From the NCBI RefSeq assembly GCF_002355535.1, contig NZ_AP017457.1, positions 1,302,001 through 1,366,000 of the forward strand: a DNA stretch of 64,000 bases, read 5' to 3'. This document shows, piece after piece, positions 19,383-27,291 of the stretch (position 1 is its first letter; each line of letters opens with the position of its first letter). Below the pieces are notes generated by a model. The model did no database searches. It was not told the DNA's origin and saw only the letters and a list, made by a program, of their open reading frames with translations. The position numbers and the translations under genes were made by a program. The stretch is from Aurantimicrobium minutum (GTDB lineage Bacteria > Actinomycetota > Actinomycetes > Actinomycetales > Microbacteriaceae).

Positions 19383-19874
19383 GTGGCCGCGTACGATGTC
19401 ATCATTGAAATCCCTAAGGGAAGCCGCAACAAATATGAGGTAGACCACGAAACAGGTCGCGTGTACCTCGACCGTGTTTTGTTCACCACCTTCGTCTACC
19501 CCACCGATTACGGATTCTTCGAGAACACTCTCGGACTCGACGGCGACCCCGTAGACGCACTTGTTCTGCTTGAATACCCTGTCTTCCCTGGCGTTGGTGT
19601 CAGTGTTCGTCCCGTTGGTGTTCTCAACATGAGTGACGAAGCTGGTTCAGATGCCAAGGTCATTTGTGTTCCAGCTAAGGACCCTCGCTGGGCACACATC
19701 CAGGACATCTCTGATGTTCCTGAGCAGACCAAGAACGAAATCGACCACTTCTTCAAGCGCTACAAGGACCTCGAGCCTGGCAAGTTTGTCAACGTTGAAG
19801 GATGGGGCAATGCTGCCGAAGCAGAGCAGATCGTTGTTGACGGTTTTGCTCGCCTCAAGGCAGAAGGACACTAA
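19383..19874 (+). CDS. ppa: Inorganic pyrophosphatase
   Basis: 163 residues from a GTG preceded by AAGGAG at a 5-nt spacing. The frame is open back to 19254, but that extension overlaps tilS and has no ribosome-binding site. Family I signature residues are clear: [14 protein letters not shown] near the start and [10 protein letters not shown] (about 54-63), which holds the metal-binding aspartates. It hydrolyses PPi and pulls biosynthetic reactions forward in the cytosol. Confidence 0.97.
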   Translation: MAAYDVIIEIPKGSRNKYEVDHETGRVYLDRVLFTTFVYPTDYGFFENTLGLDGDPVDALVLLEYPVFPGVGVSVRPVGVLNMSDEAGSDAKVICVPAKDPRWAHIQDISDVPEQTKNEIDHFFKRYKDLEPGKFVNVEGWGNAAEAEQIVVDGFARLKAEGH

Positions 19875-19890
19875 GCACCTCGTCTTAAAC

Positions 19891-19924
19891 ACTGATGCCC
19901 CGCTCACCAGAGCGGGGCATCAGT
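19891..19924. terminator. Long hairpin between convergent ppa and M23 peptidase genes
   Basis: A perfect 15-bp stem (ACTGATGCCCCGCTC with its complement) closes on a 4-nt loop. There is no strong T-tract on either side, but its place between convergent stops fits a bidirectional terminator. Confidence 0.8.
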
Positions 19925-19942
19925 CGTTAAGGCTGTTGTGGT

Positions 19943-21211
19943 TTAGAAACCAACTCCACGATCTGCCATGAATGCGCGAGGGTTGGTGGTTGAACCATTG
20001 AGACGAACTTCGTAGTGGAGGTGGCAACCAGTGGAGTTACCGGTTGTTCCAGTTGTTGCAATCTGTTGACCGACAGAAACTTGTTGGCCCACAGAAACCA
20101 TGATTCCGCCTGGGCTGATGTGAGCGTAGCCAGTCGAGACTCCACCACCGTGGTTAATGCGGATGAGGTTTCCGTAGGAACCCTGCCATCCGGCATAGGT
20201 CACTGTTCCACTTGATGCTGCATACAGAGGGGAACCACAGCGAGAACCAATGTCAGTTCCGAGGTGGAAGTCACCCATGGAACGCCAGCCATAGTCACTG
20301 GTCACGCCATAACCAGGAGCGGGGTGTGCCCACCCTGCATTAGAAATCGTGATGCCTTGTGCGGCCAGTGCCGCAGCGGCAGCAGCGGCAGCTGCACGCC
20401 TAGCTTCCTCTTCTTGGCGCTTACGTTCTTCAACACCTGCCTGGTAGCCAGCTACGGTCTGAGCTGTTGTGTCTTTAAGTGCTGCAAGCTGTGCTTCAAG
20501 AATTGCCGACTGCTGTTCACTTTCTGCAAGCTTGGCATTCGCCGCCTCGTTCGCAGCAATGGCTTCGTTCATGGCTGTCTCTGCTTGGACACGAAGTTCT
20601 TCACGTGCCGTCTTGGCAACCTCTGCCTGCTTGGACAGTGACTCTGCTTCGTTCTTGGCAGTTTGAGCTTGAGCATAGATTGCGTTGGATCGTTCAACCA
20701 TCTTGCTCATGCTGCCAAGCTTCTGCAGAAGCTTGTCGCTTCCATCCGCCGTCTTCTGCATGAGAAGGTTCATGCTCAGATCACTACCGCCAGAGCGATA
20801 GAGCTGTGCGGCAAGGCGTCCTGCTTGGGTAGAAGCAGTCTTTGCTTTCTCGGCGCTTGCTTGTGCTTGCGCGGTGAGGTTTTGAGCCAGAATGTCTGCT
20901 TCGTCGAACTTCTGCTGAGCAATCTGATACTCAGCGCCCTTCTTTTCAGCTTCCGCTTGAGTTGCCTCAACTTCTGCTTGCAGACCAGCTATCAAACCTT
21001 GAATCTTTTGGACCTGTGCGTTCTTTGCTGCCTCGTTTGCCTTCGCGTTTTGAACGTCCTGCCAGGACGGATAGTCCACGGCATAAGCAGGTTGGGCTAG
21101 AGAATTACCCACAACGAGCGCAACAACAGCAAGCACTGCTGTTACCAGCAGGATGGGAAGAACACGCAACGAACGAAGTGACGCTGCGCGCGTTTCACTC
21201 ATGCGAGGCAT
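19943..21211 (-). CDS. Secreted M23 family peptidoglycan endopeptidase with coiled-coil
   Basis: 422 residues. An N-terminal signal or anchor helix lies at about 14-40. A long Ala/Glu/Lys-rich coiled-coil covers about 48-265. The C-terminal M23 domain (about 290-415) has HLGTDIGS with the first zinc His and Asp and GCHLHYEVR with the HxH pair, so the zinc site appears intact. The architecture is that of EnvC/NlpD-like or RipA-partner hydrolases that act on septal peptidoglycan during division. The substrate bond is not readable from the sequence. Transcription is probably monocistronic. Confidence 0.9.
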   Translation of the reverse strand: MPRMSETRAASLRSLRVLPILLVTAVLAVVALVVGNSLAQPAYAVDYPSWQDVQNAKANEAAKNAQVQKIQGLIAGLQAEVEATQAEAEKKGAEYQIAQQKFDEADILAQNLTAQAQASAEKAKTASTQAGRLAAQLYRSGGSDLSMNLLMQKTADGSDKLLQKLGSMSKMVERSNAIYAQAQTAKNEAESLSKQAEVAKTAREELRVQAETAMNEAIAANEAANAKLAESEQQSAILEAQLAALKDTTAQTVAGYQAGVEERKRQEEEARRAAAAAAAAALAAQGITISNAGWAHPAPGYGVTSDYGWRSMGDFHLGTDIGSRCGSPLYAASSGTVTYAGWQGSYGNLIRINHGGGVSTGYAHISPGGIMVSVGQQVSVGQQIATTGTTGNSTGCHLHYEVRLNGSTTNPRAFMADRGVGF

Positions 21212-21306
21212 GCTTTCTCCACTCGTTTATAGGCACGGTCTTTTCGACAGTAACAAGCGAACTTGGAGAAAGCTGGGAAGGCTCTCCGAAGCTGTGGATA
21301 GTTCGA

Positions 21307-21336
21307 TTGGCGCAGCGAACAAATATTCCCTATGCT
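21307..21336 (+). promoter_or_regulatory. Candidate promoter of the tRNA-Glu/Asp(/Phe) genes
   Basis: TTGGCG (21307-21312) and TATGCT (21331-21336) are separated by 18 bp. They lie about 34 bp before the tRNA-Glu 5' end, a suitable position for a sigma-70-type promoter of the tRNA cluster. Confidence 0.5.
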
Positions 21337-21369
21337 TGTCTCTCGGTAGCTGCTTTCAGTCTGCTTCCC

Positions 21370-21445
21370 GGCCCCATCGTTTAGCGGCCTAGGACTCCGC
21401 CCTTTCACGGCGGCAACACGGGTTCGAATCCCGTTGGGGTCACCA
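21370..21445 (+). tRNA. tRNA-Glu (TTC)
   Basis: A full cloverleaf. The 7-bp acceptor stem GGCCCCA/TGGGGTC, anticodon loop CTTTCAC with TTC, and T-arm ACGGG-TTCGAAT-CCCGT are all visible. CCA is encoded. Glu-tRNA is also the substrate of HemA encoded just downstream; that proximity may be chance. Confidence 0.97.
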
Positions 21446-21475
21446 GGATATAGACTGAAATTAGTTACCAAGTAA

Positions 21476-21549
21476 GGCCCTGTAGCGCAGTTGGTTAGCG
21501 CGCCGCCCTGTCACGGCGGAGGTCGCGGGTTCAAGTCCCGTCAGGGTCG
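21476..21549 (+). tRNA. tRNA-Asp (GTC)
   Basis: Cloverleaf with acceptor stem GGCCCTG/CAGGGTC, discriminator G, anticodon loop CTGTCAC (GTC) and a T-arm with loop TTCAAGT. CCA is not encoded, unlike tRNA-Glu and tRNA-Phe on either side. Confidence 0.97.
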
Positions 21550-21555
21550 CGGATG

Positions 21556-21576
21556 CCCTTCTTCGGAAGGGTTTTT
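21556..21576 (+). terminator. UUCG-loop hairpin with T-tract after tRNA-Asp
   Basis: CCCTTC-TTCG-GAAGGG followed by TTTTT is a compact intrinsic terminator or processing hairpin. It lies only 25 bp before tRNA-Phe, so tRNA-Phe either has its own promoter or depends on read-through. Confidence 0.75.
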
Positions 21577-21600
21577 CATCTAAGCGGCACTTTTGCTTAG

Positions 21601-21676
21601 GGCTCTGTAGCTCAGTTGGTAGAGCGCACGACTGAAAATCGTGAGGTCACGGGATCGACGCCCGTCGGAGCCACCA
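21601..21676 (+). tRNA. tRNA-Phe (GAA), intact copy at the left edge of the heme island
   Basis: Acceptor stem GGCTCTG/CGGAGCC, discriminator A and encoded CCA. The anticodon loop is CTGAAAA (GAA) in a CACGA/TCGTG stem, and the T-loop is ATCGACG. Its 3' half (21625-21677) is repeated at 31975-32027. In a tRNA-targeted integration model the 3' half of this gene was supplied by the incoming element, which restores a working tRNA. Confidence 0.97.
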
Positions 21677-21677
21677 C
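21625..21677 (+). repeat. Direct repeat copy 1 (attL-like, inside tRNA-Phe)
   Basis: Spans the anticodon arm to just past the CCA of tRNA-Phe. It aligns without gaps to 31975-32027 with mismatches only at 21633 (T against C) and 21640 (C against T). The last 37 bases are identical. Confidence 0.93.
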
Positions 21678-21679
21678 CA

Positions 21680-21703
21680 AACCCCGCTTGCGCGGGGGTT
21701 TTA
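21680..21703 (+). terminator. Terminator after tRNA-Phe
   Basis: A hairpin of AACCCCGC, a short loop and GCGGGGGTT runs into TTTT. It would end tRNA-Phe transcription and may also serve hemH from the other strand. It differs from the terminator at 32031-32064 beside the second repeat. Confidence 0.8.
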
Positions 21704-21748
21704 GATTTTCTGTCGGATGTATCATTAGCAGATTTCAGAGCTTCCTGC

Positions 21749-22852
21749 TTACTCTGCGCTGGCCTCGGCTATGACTTTGAGTTCACGTCTCAAATTAGGG
21801 CAACACCCCACCGCACATTGGCTTGGCCAAGGTCCCAGAGGTGAGAGTGCTTGAGGCGTAGCTTCGTTGATCCGTTCCAAAATGAGATCCGCGATGCCAT
21901 CCGTAAAAGCGAGGCTACTCCCAGGAGTAGTGACACGAGCAAAGTCCATCCCAAGCTCTAAAGCAGTTTCCTGTGCTTCGTTGTCGAGATCCCAAATTAC
22001 TTCAACGTGGTCGCTCACGAAACCGATAGGAACAACGATGACACCTTTCTTTCCCGATGCGTGAATATCCCGAATGGCGTCGTTTACGTCAGGTTCGAGC
22101 CAAGGTACCTGTGGAGAGCCACTGCGAGATTGATAGACGAGCTGCCATGAGACCGGAGAAATTCCTAGGTCAGAGTGGACTTTATCCATCACTATTTCAG
22201 CAGCAGCAAGATGTTGCGCTGCATAGGCACCGCCTGGCTTTTCAAAGGTTTCTCGCAAAGCTGGTGGTCCACTCGTTTCACCCATGGCATCTGGGATGGA
22301 ATGGGTGGCAAACATGACGTCAATTTCTGAAAAATCTAGGCCGTTCTTGACCATTGCTTGGAGTTTGTCCTCAAGGTCTCCAATAACAGGCTGGAGGAAA
22401 CCTGGGTGATCAAAGTAGTGACGAACTTTGTCTATGACCATTTTGCCGACGAGGTCATTGTCCGTCAGGGCTTGATAGAGGTTCTCTCGATATTGTCTGC
22501 ACCCTGAGTAGGAGGAGTAAGCGCTCGTCACCCACGCAAGAACACGACGATGGCCGTTGTCATACATTTCCTTGACGACATCAGCAAAGAACGGTGCACT
22601 GTTGCGATTACCCCAATAGATCGGGATATCTATTCCACGTTCAGGGAACCTCTCCTTCATTGCGGCAAGGAGAGCACGGTTTTGTTCGTTAATGGGGCTG
22701 ACACCCCCCAGAGCGAGGTAGTGGTGCGAGACCTCTTCCAACCTTTCTCGCGGAACACCACGTCCGGCAGTAACGCGCTCGAGAAAAGGCATCACTTCGT
22801 CTGGACCTTCAGGTCCTCCAAAAGAGGTGAGGAGTATTGCATCATAAGTCAT
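21749..22852 (-). CDS. hemH: Coproporphyrin ferrochelatase
   Basis: 367 residues, also named cpfC. The N-terminus (ILLTSFGGPEGPDEV) and the VVPIGFVSDHVEVIWDLDNEA segment with catalytic His and Glu are diagnostic. One Cys in YSSYSGCRQY and three in QCAVGCCPN near the C-terminus match the four ligands of the [2Fe-2S] cluster known in actinobacterial ferrochelatases. In the coproporphyrin-dependent pathway it inserts Fe(II) into coproporphyrin III before HemQ. Last gene of the leftward operon; its ATG overlaps the hemQ stop by 4 bp. Confidence 0.95.
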   Translation of the reverse strand: MTYDAILLTSFGGPEGPDEVMPFLERVTAGRGVPRERLEEVSHHYLALGGVSPINEQNRALLAAMKERFPERGIDIPIYWGNRNSAPFFADVVKEMYDNGHRRVLAWVTSAYSSYSGCRQYRENLYQALTDNDLVGKMVIDKVRHYFDHPGFLQPVIGDLEDKLQAMVKNGLDFSEIDVMFATHSIPDAMGETSGPPALRETFEKPGGAYAAQHLAAAEIVMDKVHSDLGISPVSWQLVYQSRSGSPQVPWLEPDVNDAIRDIHASGKKGVIVVPIGFVSDHVEVIWDLDNEAQETALELGMDFARVTTPGSSLAFTDGIADLILERINEATPQALSPLGPWPSQCAVGCCPNLRRELKVIAEASAE

Positions 22853-23535
22853 GAGAAAGTACCTGCAATCTGAGAGAGTTCAACTTTGCGGCCAGTGAAG
22901 AAAGGGACTTCTTCACGGACATGCATACGGGCTTTGGTGTACCGGAGGTCGCGCATCATGTCGACAATTTCGTGGAGGTCTTCAGATTCAAGAGCCAACA
23001 GCCACTCGTAATCGCCAAGAGCAAAAGACGCCACCGTGCTGGAAGTTATGCCTTCATACTTGTGACCAGCAAGACCATGTTCGACGAGCATCTCCCGACG
23101 CTCCTCTTCAGGAATGAGGTACCAGTCGTAAGAGCGCACGAAGGGATACATGCACAGCCACCTCTTTGCTTCCTTGCCCAACATGAAGCCGGGCACGTGA
23201 GTCCGATTGAACTCTGCAGGGCGATGAAGTCCCATTCCAGACCAGGTGGATTCAAAGTGTTTGCCGAATTCAAGGCGGGAGAACTCTTTGAGAGCATCCT
23301 GAACTTCTTCTGCAGAGCTGGCATGAATCCATAACAGCAATGCAGTATCGCCACGGAACCCTCGAATGTCGTATGTTCCACGCAGGGTGATGTCGCGGGC
23401 AGCCAAGCTCGCAACCCATTCGGTGAACTCTTCTTGCGCAGCGTCAGGCAGACCGACGGGACTCGTCATGCGATATGCGGTCCAGTTGGTGTATCGAATG
23501 GTGTCGTTGATGGTGTCGAATTTAGTTTCTGTCAC
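22849..23535 (-). CDS. hemQ: Coproheme decarboxylase (chlorite dismutase family)
   Basis: 228 residues, also chdC. Family features are MYPFVRSYDWYLIPEEER (about 129-146), carrying the tyrosines of the decarboxylase active site, and GLAGHKYEG (about 155-163) with the proximal heme-ligand His. It oxidatively decarboxylates coproheme to heme b, the last step of the Gram-positive route. Its presence beside hemH and hemY, with no hemN or hemF, identifies the coproporphyrin-dependent pathway. The GTG start overlaps the hemY stop by 4 bp (GTGA). Confidence 0.95.
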   Translation of the reverse strand: MTETKFDTINDTIRYTNWTAYRMTSPVGLPDAAQEEFTEWVASLAARDITLRGTYDIRGFRGDTALLLWIHASSAEEVQDALKEFSRLEFGKHFESTWSGMGLHRPAEFNRTHVPGFMLGKEAKRWLCMYPFVRSYDWYLIPEEERREMLVEHGLAGHKYEGITSSTVASFALGDYEWLLALESEDLHEIVDMMRDLRYTKARMHVREEVPFFTGRKVELSQIAGTFS

Positions 23536-24887
23536 GGGGTCATCCTTTGGTAGTGATCACGAGTAATGCCAAGTAGTCCGTTCCCGGAAATGTAGGAGCC
23601 ACACAGTTCGACTTCGAGTTTTTGTGCAGTGATAAGAAGTTGCTCTTGTTTTGCCTTGGCGGCAGTACTTGCTTGATAGAGCGAACCGGGCCAATGGTGA
23701 ATTGTTGCGCTGTGAATAGTCGCGTCATCAATTTGGTAGAGGCGGGGAAGGTCATCGTGAGCAAGTGCAATGAGATCGCCCTCGGGAAGAATTCCATCTC
23801 TGCCGTAACTCAGGCGAATGAGATGGTGATGCTCTGGCAGAGCATTGTCTACCCATTCCCACTTGGCATTCACATGAGTTGATGCCTTGGCTGTCACGCC
23901 ACTGCTCTCCGTAATGAGCGCTCCACTACCGAGGGGGAAGGAGTCCAGTTGGGTCGATTCGACCAACAAAATCACTAGTGCAACATCGACGGAATGAGTC
24001 TCCGGTGTTGCAAGTTCAGCAACTACTTCTTGACTGTCCCAGGAGGCGAGGACGTATGCAGCCGTGCTGATTCCGGTCGCAATAGTCATTTGGGTGCTGA
24101 CGAAGGTTCCGTTACTCGTTTTACAGCACCACTGGTCATTCTCCTGCTGGACACTGGTGACGTCGCTGTTGAAAGAGAACCAAACTTTCTTGCTCAGCAA
24201 AAGGCGATAGAGCTCAGCGACGAGAGTAAACATGCCGCCATCAAGACTTGCCACAGCGGCTCCAGGCCGCGGCTGGGCGGCACGAATCTGTCGTGCTGCT
24301 GAACACAGAGAACCTGTTTCACTCATCGCTCGCAGAAGTGCGGGTATGGTGGATTCGGCAGACAGCGTTTGCGCTGAGGAACCGTGAACCCCGCTAAACA
24401 GAGGTTCGACCAGCTTGTCGACAAACTCAGAACCGAGACGTGTGTCAACCAATTCCGCCACGCTCATACCTTGGAGCTCACCCACTGGTTGAGAATCTAA
24501 GCGGCGAGCTTCTTCCAGTCCCTGAGGAGAAATGATGGAAGCGAGCTCGGGGTCATCAAGTGAACTCGGGATCCCTAAAACACCATGCGGAATCGGATAT
24601 CGAAGCGTCGGGGAGGCAACGATGCGCGCATCGGTTCGCTGGGGGGAAACGATGTGATCGTTCAAACCCAATTCTTTCAGCAGCTGCAGGAAGCTCTCCC
24701 CGGCGGTTGAAAACGCTTCAGCGCCAGCATCGATATCAATCTCGCCAATAGTGACGGGGGCAATCAGTCCACCTGCGTGCGCTTCTTTCTCGAGAACTAC
24801 AACCGTTTCGCCACGGGAAGTCGCCCGAAGCGCTGCTAGCAAGCCGGAAATCCCGGCACCAATGACGACCCGATCTGCTTGAATCAT
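23532..24887 (-). CDS. hemY: Coproporphyrinogen III oxidase (HemY/CgoX, FAD-dependent)
   Basis: 451 residues, the usual length for this flavoenzyme. The FAD-binding motif VVIGAGISGLLAALRA (about 7-22) and the EKEAHAGG that follows are clear, as is YISGNGLLGI near the C-terminus, which closes the FAD site. In actinobacteria this enzyme oxidises coproporphyrinogen III to coproporphyrin III, although it is often annotated as protoporphyrinogen oxidase (hemG/hemY). It overlaps hemE by 4 bp upstream and hemQ by 4 bp downstream. Confidence 0.93.
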   Translation of the reverse strand: MIQADRVVIGAGISGLLAALRATSRGETVVVLEKEAHAGGLIAPVTIGEIDIDAGAEAFSTAGESFLQLLKELGLNDHIVSPQRTDARIVASPTLRYPIPHGVLGIPSSLDDPELASIISPQGLEEARRLDSQPVGELQGMSVAELVDTRLGSEFVDKLVEPLFSGVHGSSAQTLSAESTIPALLRAMSETGSLCSAARQIRAAQPRPGAAVASLDGGMFTLVAELYRLLLSKKVWFSFNSDVTSVQQENDQWCCKTSNGTFVSTQMTIATGISTAAYVLASWDSQEVVAELATPETHSVDVALVILLVESTQLDSFPLGSGALITESSGVTAKASTHVNAKWEWVDNALPEHHHLIRLSYGRDGILPEGDLIALAHDDLPRLYQIDDATIHSATIHHWPGSLYQASTAAKAKQEQLLITAQKLEVELCGSYISGNGLLGITRDHYQRMTP

Positions 24888-25963
24888 GTTGTTGTGCGGT
24901 GGATGTATTCAGTAATTCGGGTGAGCACGTCTGGATCTGTTTCAGGAGGAACACCATGGCCCAGATTGACCACATGACCTGGAGCATTGGCACCTGAGGC
25001 GATAACTGCATCTATGTGTTCTGCCAACGTCTCCCAGTTTGCTGTCAACAGTTCTGTAGAGATGTTGCCTTGGAGAGGGACCTTGTCGTGGAAGAGGGCA
25101 GATGCTCGAGCTAGATCAGTCTGCGAATCAATACCCATCACGGTTGCACCAACTCCATGCATGGATTCCAAGAGAGGCTCTGTCCCTACGCCAAAGTGAA
25201 CGCGCGGAACCGGAACTCCATCCTTGTCAACGAGAAGTGCAAGCTGTGAAAACAATCGTTCTGAATAGGGCTTGGCAAACGTTTCGTATTCTTCTGGGCT
25301 CAAACGTCCTGCCCAGCTATCAAATACTTGGAGTGCACTCGCACCTGCAACGACCTGGGCAGAAATGAACTGTGCCGTGATGTCAGCACACCAGTTCAAA
25401 ATCTGTGCCCACAGCTCAGGCTGGTTTCGCATCATCTCTCTGGAATGAGGAAGGTCTTTCGATGGGCCACCTTCGATGAGATAGGAGGCGAGGGTGAAGG
25501 GAGCGCCACCAAACCCGATCAGGGGGGTTGAACCCAGTTCCTTCACGAGCATGTCAACAGCGGTGGTGATGGGAGCAAAGGCGTCGGCATCGATGTGGTG
25601 CAACGCGTCGGCGGCTTCTTGGGTGCGCACCGGATGTTCCAACACAGGCCCAACTCCTGGCTTGATGTCAACATCGAGTCCCGCAAGTTTGAGGGGGATC
25701 ACAATGTCAGAGAAGTAGATAGCAGCATCCACACCGTGGCGGCGAACCGGCTGCATGGTGATCTCAACGACAAGCTCAGGAGTGAGGCAACTGTCTAGCA
25801 TCGCAATGCCTTCGCGCAACTTCCGATATTCAGGAAGTGAACGCCCTGCTTGCCGCATGAACCACACTGGCAACGGACAAGTGCGGTGACCGCGCATGTT
25901 CAGCACCAAGAGAGACTCACTGGTCTTGCCGGTGTTCAGAGGATGTTCCGCAGGAAGTATCAC
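24884..25963 (-). CDS. hemE: Uroporphyrinogen decarboxylase
   Basis: 359 residues from a GTG. PVWFMRQAGRSLPEYR (about 33-48) is the family signature carrying the arginines that bind the substrate carboxylates; the FSDIV segment (about 89-93) carries a conserved Asp. The enzyme converts uroporphyrinogen III to coproporphyrinogen III. First gene of the leftward operon hemE-hemY-hemQ-hemH. It is divergent from hemA across 65 bp that contain a perfect palindrome. Confidence 0.97.
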   Translation of the reverse strand: MILPAEHPLNTGKTSESLLVLNMRGHRTCPLPVWFMRQAGRSLPEYRKLREGIAMLDSCLTPELVVEITMQPVRRHGVDAAIYFSDIVIPLKLAGLDVDIKPGVGPVLEHPVRTQEAADALHHIDADAFAPITTAVDMLVKELGSTPLIGFGGAPFTLASYLIEGGPSKDLPHSREMMRNQPELWAQILNWCADITAQFISAQVVAGASALQVFDSWAGRLSPEEYETFAKPYSERLFSQLALLVDKDGVPVPRVHFGVGTEPLLESMHGVGATVMGIDSQTDLARASALFHDKVPLQGNISTELLTANWETLAEHIDAVIASGANAPGHVVNLGHGVPPETDPDVLTRITEYIHRTTT

Positions 25964-25997
25964 AGGCTTATTCTCTAGAGCGGTGCGATCAGAAAAG

Positions 25998-26012
25998 CTG
26001 ACACGGTGTCAG
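25998..26012. promoter_or_regulatory. Perfect palindrome in the hemE/hemA divergent promoter
   Basis: CTGACAC-G-GTGTCAG has 7-bp perfect arms around one central base. It overlaps the candidate hemA -35 hexamer, so a bound repressor could block the rightward and perhaps both operons. The factor is unknown: the TetR gene at the island edge has a differently sequenced palindrome in its own promoter. Confidence 0.65.
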
Positions 26013-26027
26013 AAGGCCTGTTGTTAT
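25998..26027 (+). promoter_or_regulatory. Candidate hemA promoter
   Basis: CTGACA (25998-26003) and TGTTAT (26022-26027) have an 18-bp spacer. The predicted transcription start of about 26034 falls between the TTG (26029) and GTG (26038) candidate starts, which raises the possibility of a leaderless hemA message beginning at GTG. Confidence 0.45.
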
Positions 26028-26028
26028 C

Positions 26029-27291
26029 TTGAGCTTTGTGGCACTCGTCTATTTAGGAACTGACTTCCACGACACCCCGTTAACTGATCTCGAGAAGTTT
26101 GAATCAGCATCGGCAGAGGTACTAAATGCCTTGAGTCCGAGCGATTCTGTTCTTGAAGGGGTCGTCGTGTTGGCGACCTGTAACCGTTTTGAGATCTATT
26201 TCGAAGCTGAGTCTTTTCACGACTCTATGGATTACGTCACATCTGCCGTCGCAAAAGCTTTAGGAGTTCCTACTGACGTGGTGACCTCAATGTTGAAGGT
26301 CCTCTATGGCAATAGTGTTGCCCAGCACTTGTTTTCTGTGGCATCAGGACTTGAGTCCATGATTGTGGGCGAAGAAGAAATTTCGGGCCAAGTAAAACGC
26401 TCACTCACACAAGCGCATCAGCGTGGCTTTGTCTCCAAAAACTTGAACCATTTGTTCCAAAACGCAGCATCTGTCGCCAAGGCCGTGATGACAGAAACTG
26501 GTCTCGGCGCTTCGGGACGTTCGGTCATCATGACGGCGCTAGAAATCGCTTCAGAAGAGCTGGGTGGAATTGCCGGGAAGTCCGTTCTCCTCATTGGAAC
26601 CGGTGCTTATTCCAGAGTAGTTACTGCGGCAATTCAACGACTCGGCGTTGACAACATCTTTGTGTATTCACGTGCGGGACGGGCAGAGAAGTTTTCAGAA
26701 AACCATGAAACTACTCCCGTGAGCAAAGACCAACTTGTCCAGGTCATGGCAGAGGTAGATCTCATCATTAGCGCAAGTGGCGCAACTGGGTATGCCGTTG
26801 ATGTAGCCCTTGCACAGGAAGTACTCGCCCACCGATCTGGCAAGCCGGATTTAGTCCTCATCGATGTATCACTATCGAAAGATGTCGCGCCCGAAGTGTC
26901 TCAACTTGAGCATACGAGTGTGATTGATCTTGAGCAGATCAAACATCGGGCTCCTCAAGAACACATTGATTCTGTCATCACTGCACGAGAAATCATTCAT
27001 ACTGCTGTGACTAATTTTGAAAATAGTATGGCGTCTCGGAGCATTGATCCTGTCGTTGCCGCTCTCCGCTCACACATCGGCCTCTGGGTTGATGAAGAGA
27101 TTGAAAGCGTGAGACGAAAGTCCGGGAATTCAGCTGCCGAGGAAGTGCAGAAGTCCCTGCGCAAGGTCACAAATGCAATCTTGCATGCGCCCTCAGTAAA
27201 GGCCAAAGAGCTCGCTGTTGATGGCAATCACGACGACTACATCAATGCTGTTCGACTCCTGTTCAACATCGAGGTGAATGAGCGTGACTAA
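26029..27291 (+). CDS. hemA: Glutamyl-tRNA reductase
   Basis: 420 residues from TTG, or 417 from the GTG at 26038; AGAAGG lies 12 nt before the TTG, a long spacing. The catalytic Cys is in VVLATCNRFEIY (about residues 47-58). The specificity loop EEEISGQVKRS and the NADPH domain (VLLIGTGAYSRVV near 185) follow. HemA reduces Glu-tRNA(Glu) to glutamate-1-semialdehyde, the committed and usually regulated step of C5-pathway heme synthesis. It heads the rightward operon and overlaps hemC by 14 bp. Confidence 0.96.
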   Translation: MSFVALVYLGTDFHDTPLTDLEKFESASAEVLNALSPSDSVLEGVVVLATCNRFEIYFEAESFHDSMDYVTSAVAKALGVPTDVVTSMLKVLYGNSVAQHLFSVASGLESMIVGEEEISGQVKRSLTQAHQRGFVSKNLNHLFQNAASVAKAVMTETGLGASGRSVIMTALEIASEELGGIAGKSVLLIGTGAYSRVVTAAIQRLGVDNIFVYSRAGRAEKFSENHETTPVSKDQLVQVMAEVDLIISASGATGYAVDVALAQEVLAHRSGKPDLVLIDVSLSKDVAPEVSQLEHTSVIDLEQIKHRAPQEHIDSVITAREIIHTAVTNFENSMASRSIDPVVAALRSHIGLWVDEEIESVRRKSGNSAAEEVQKSLRKVTNAILHAPSVKAKELAVDGNHDDYINAVRLLFNIEVNERD

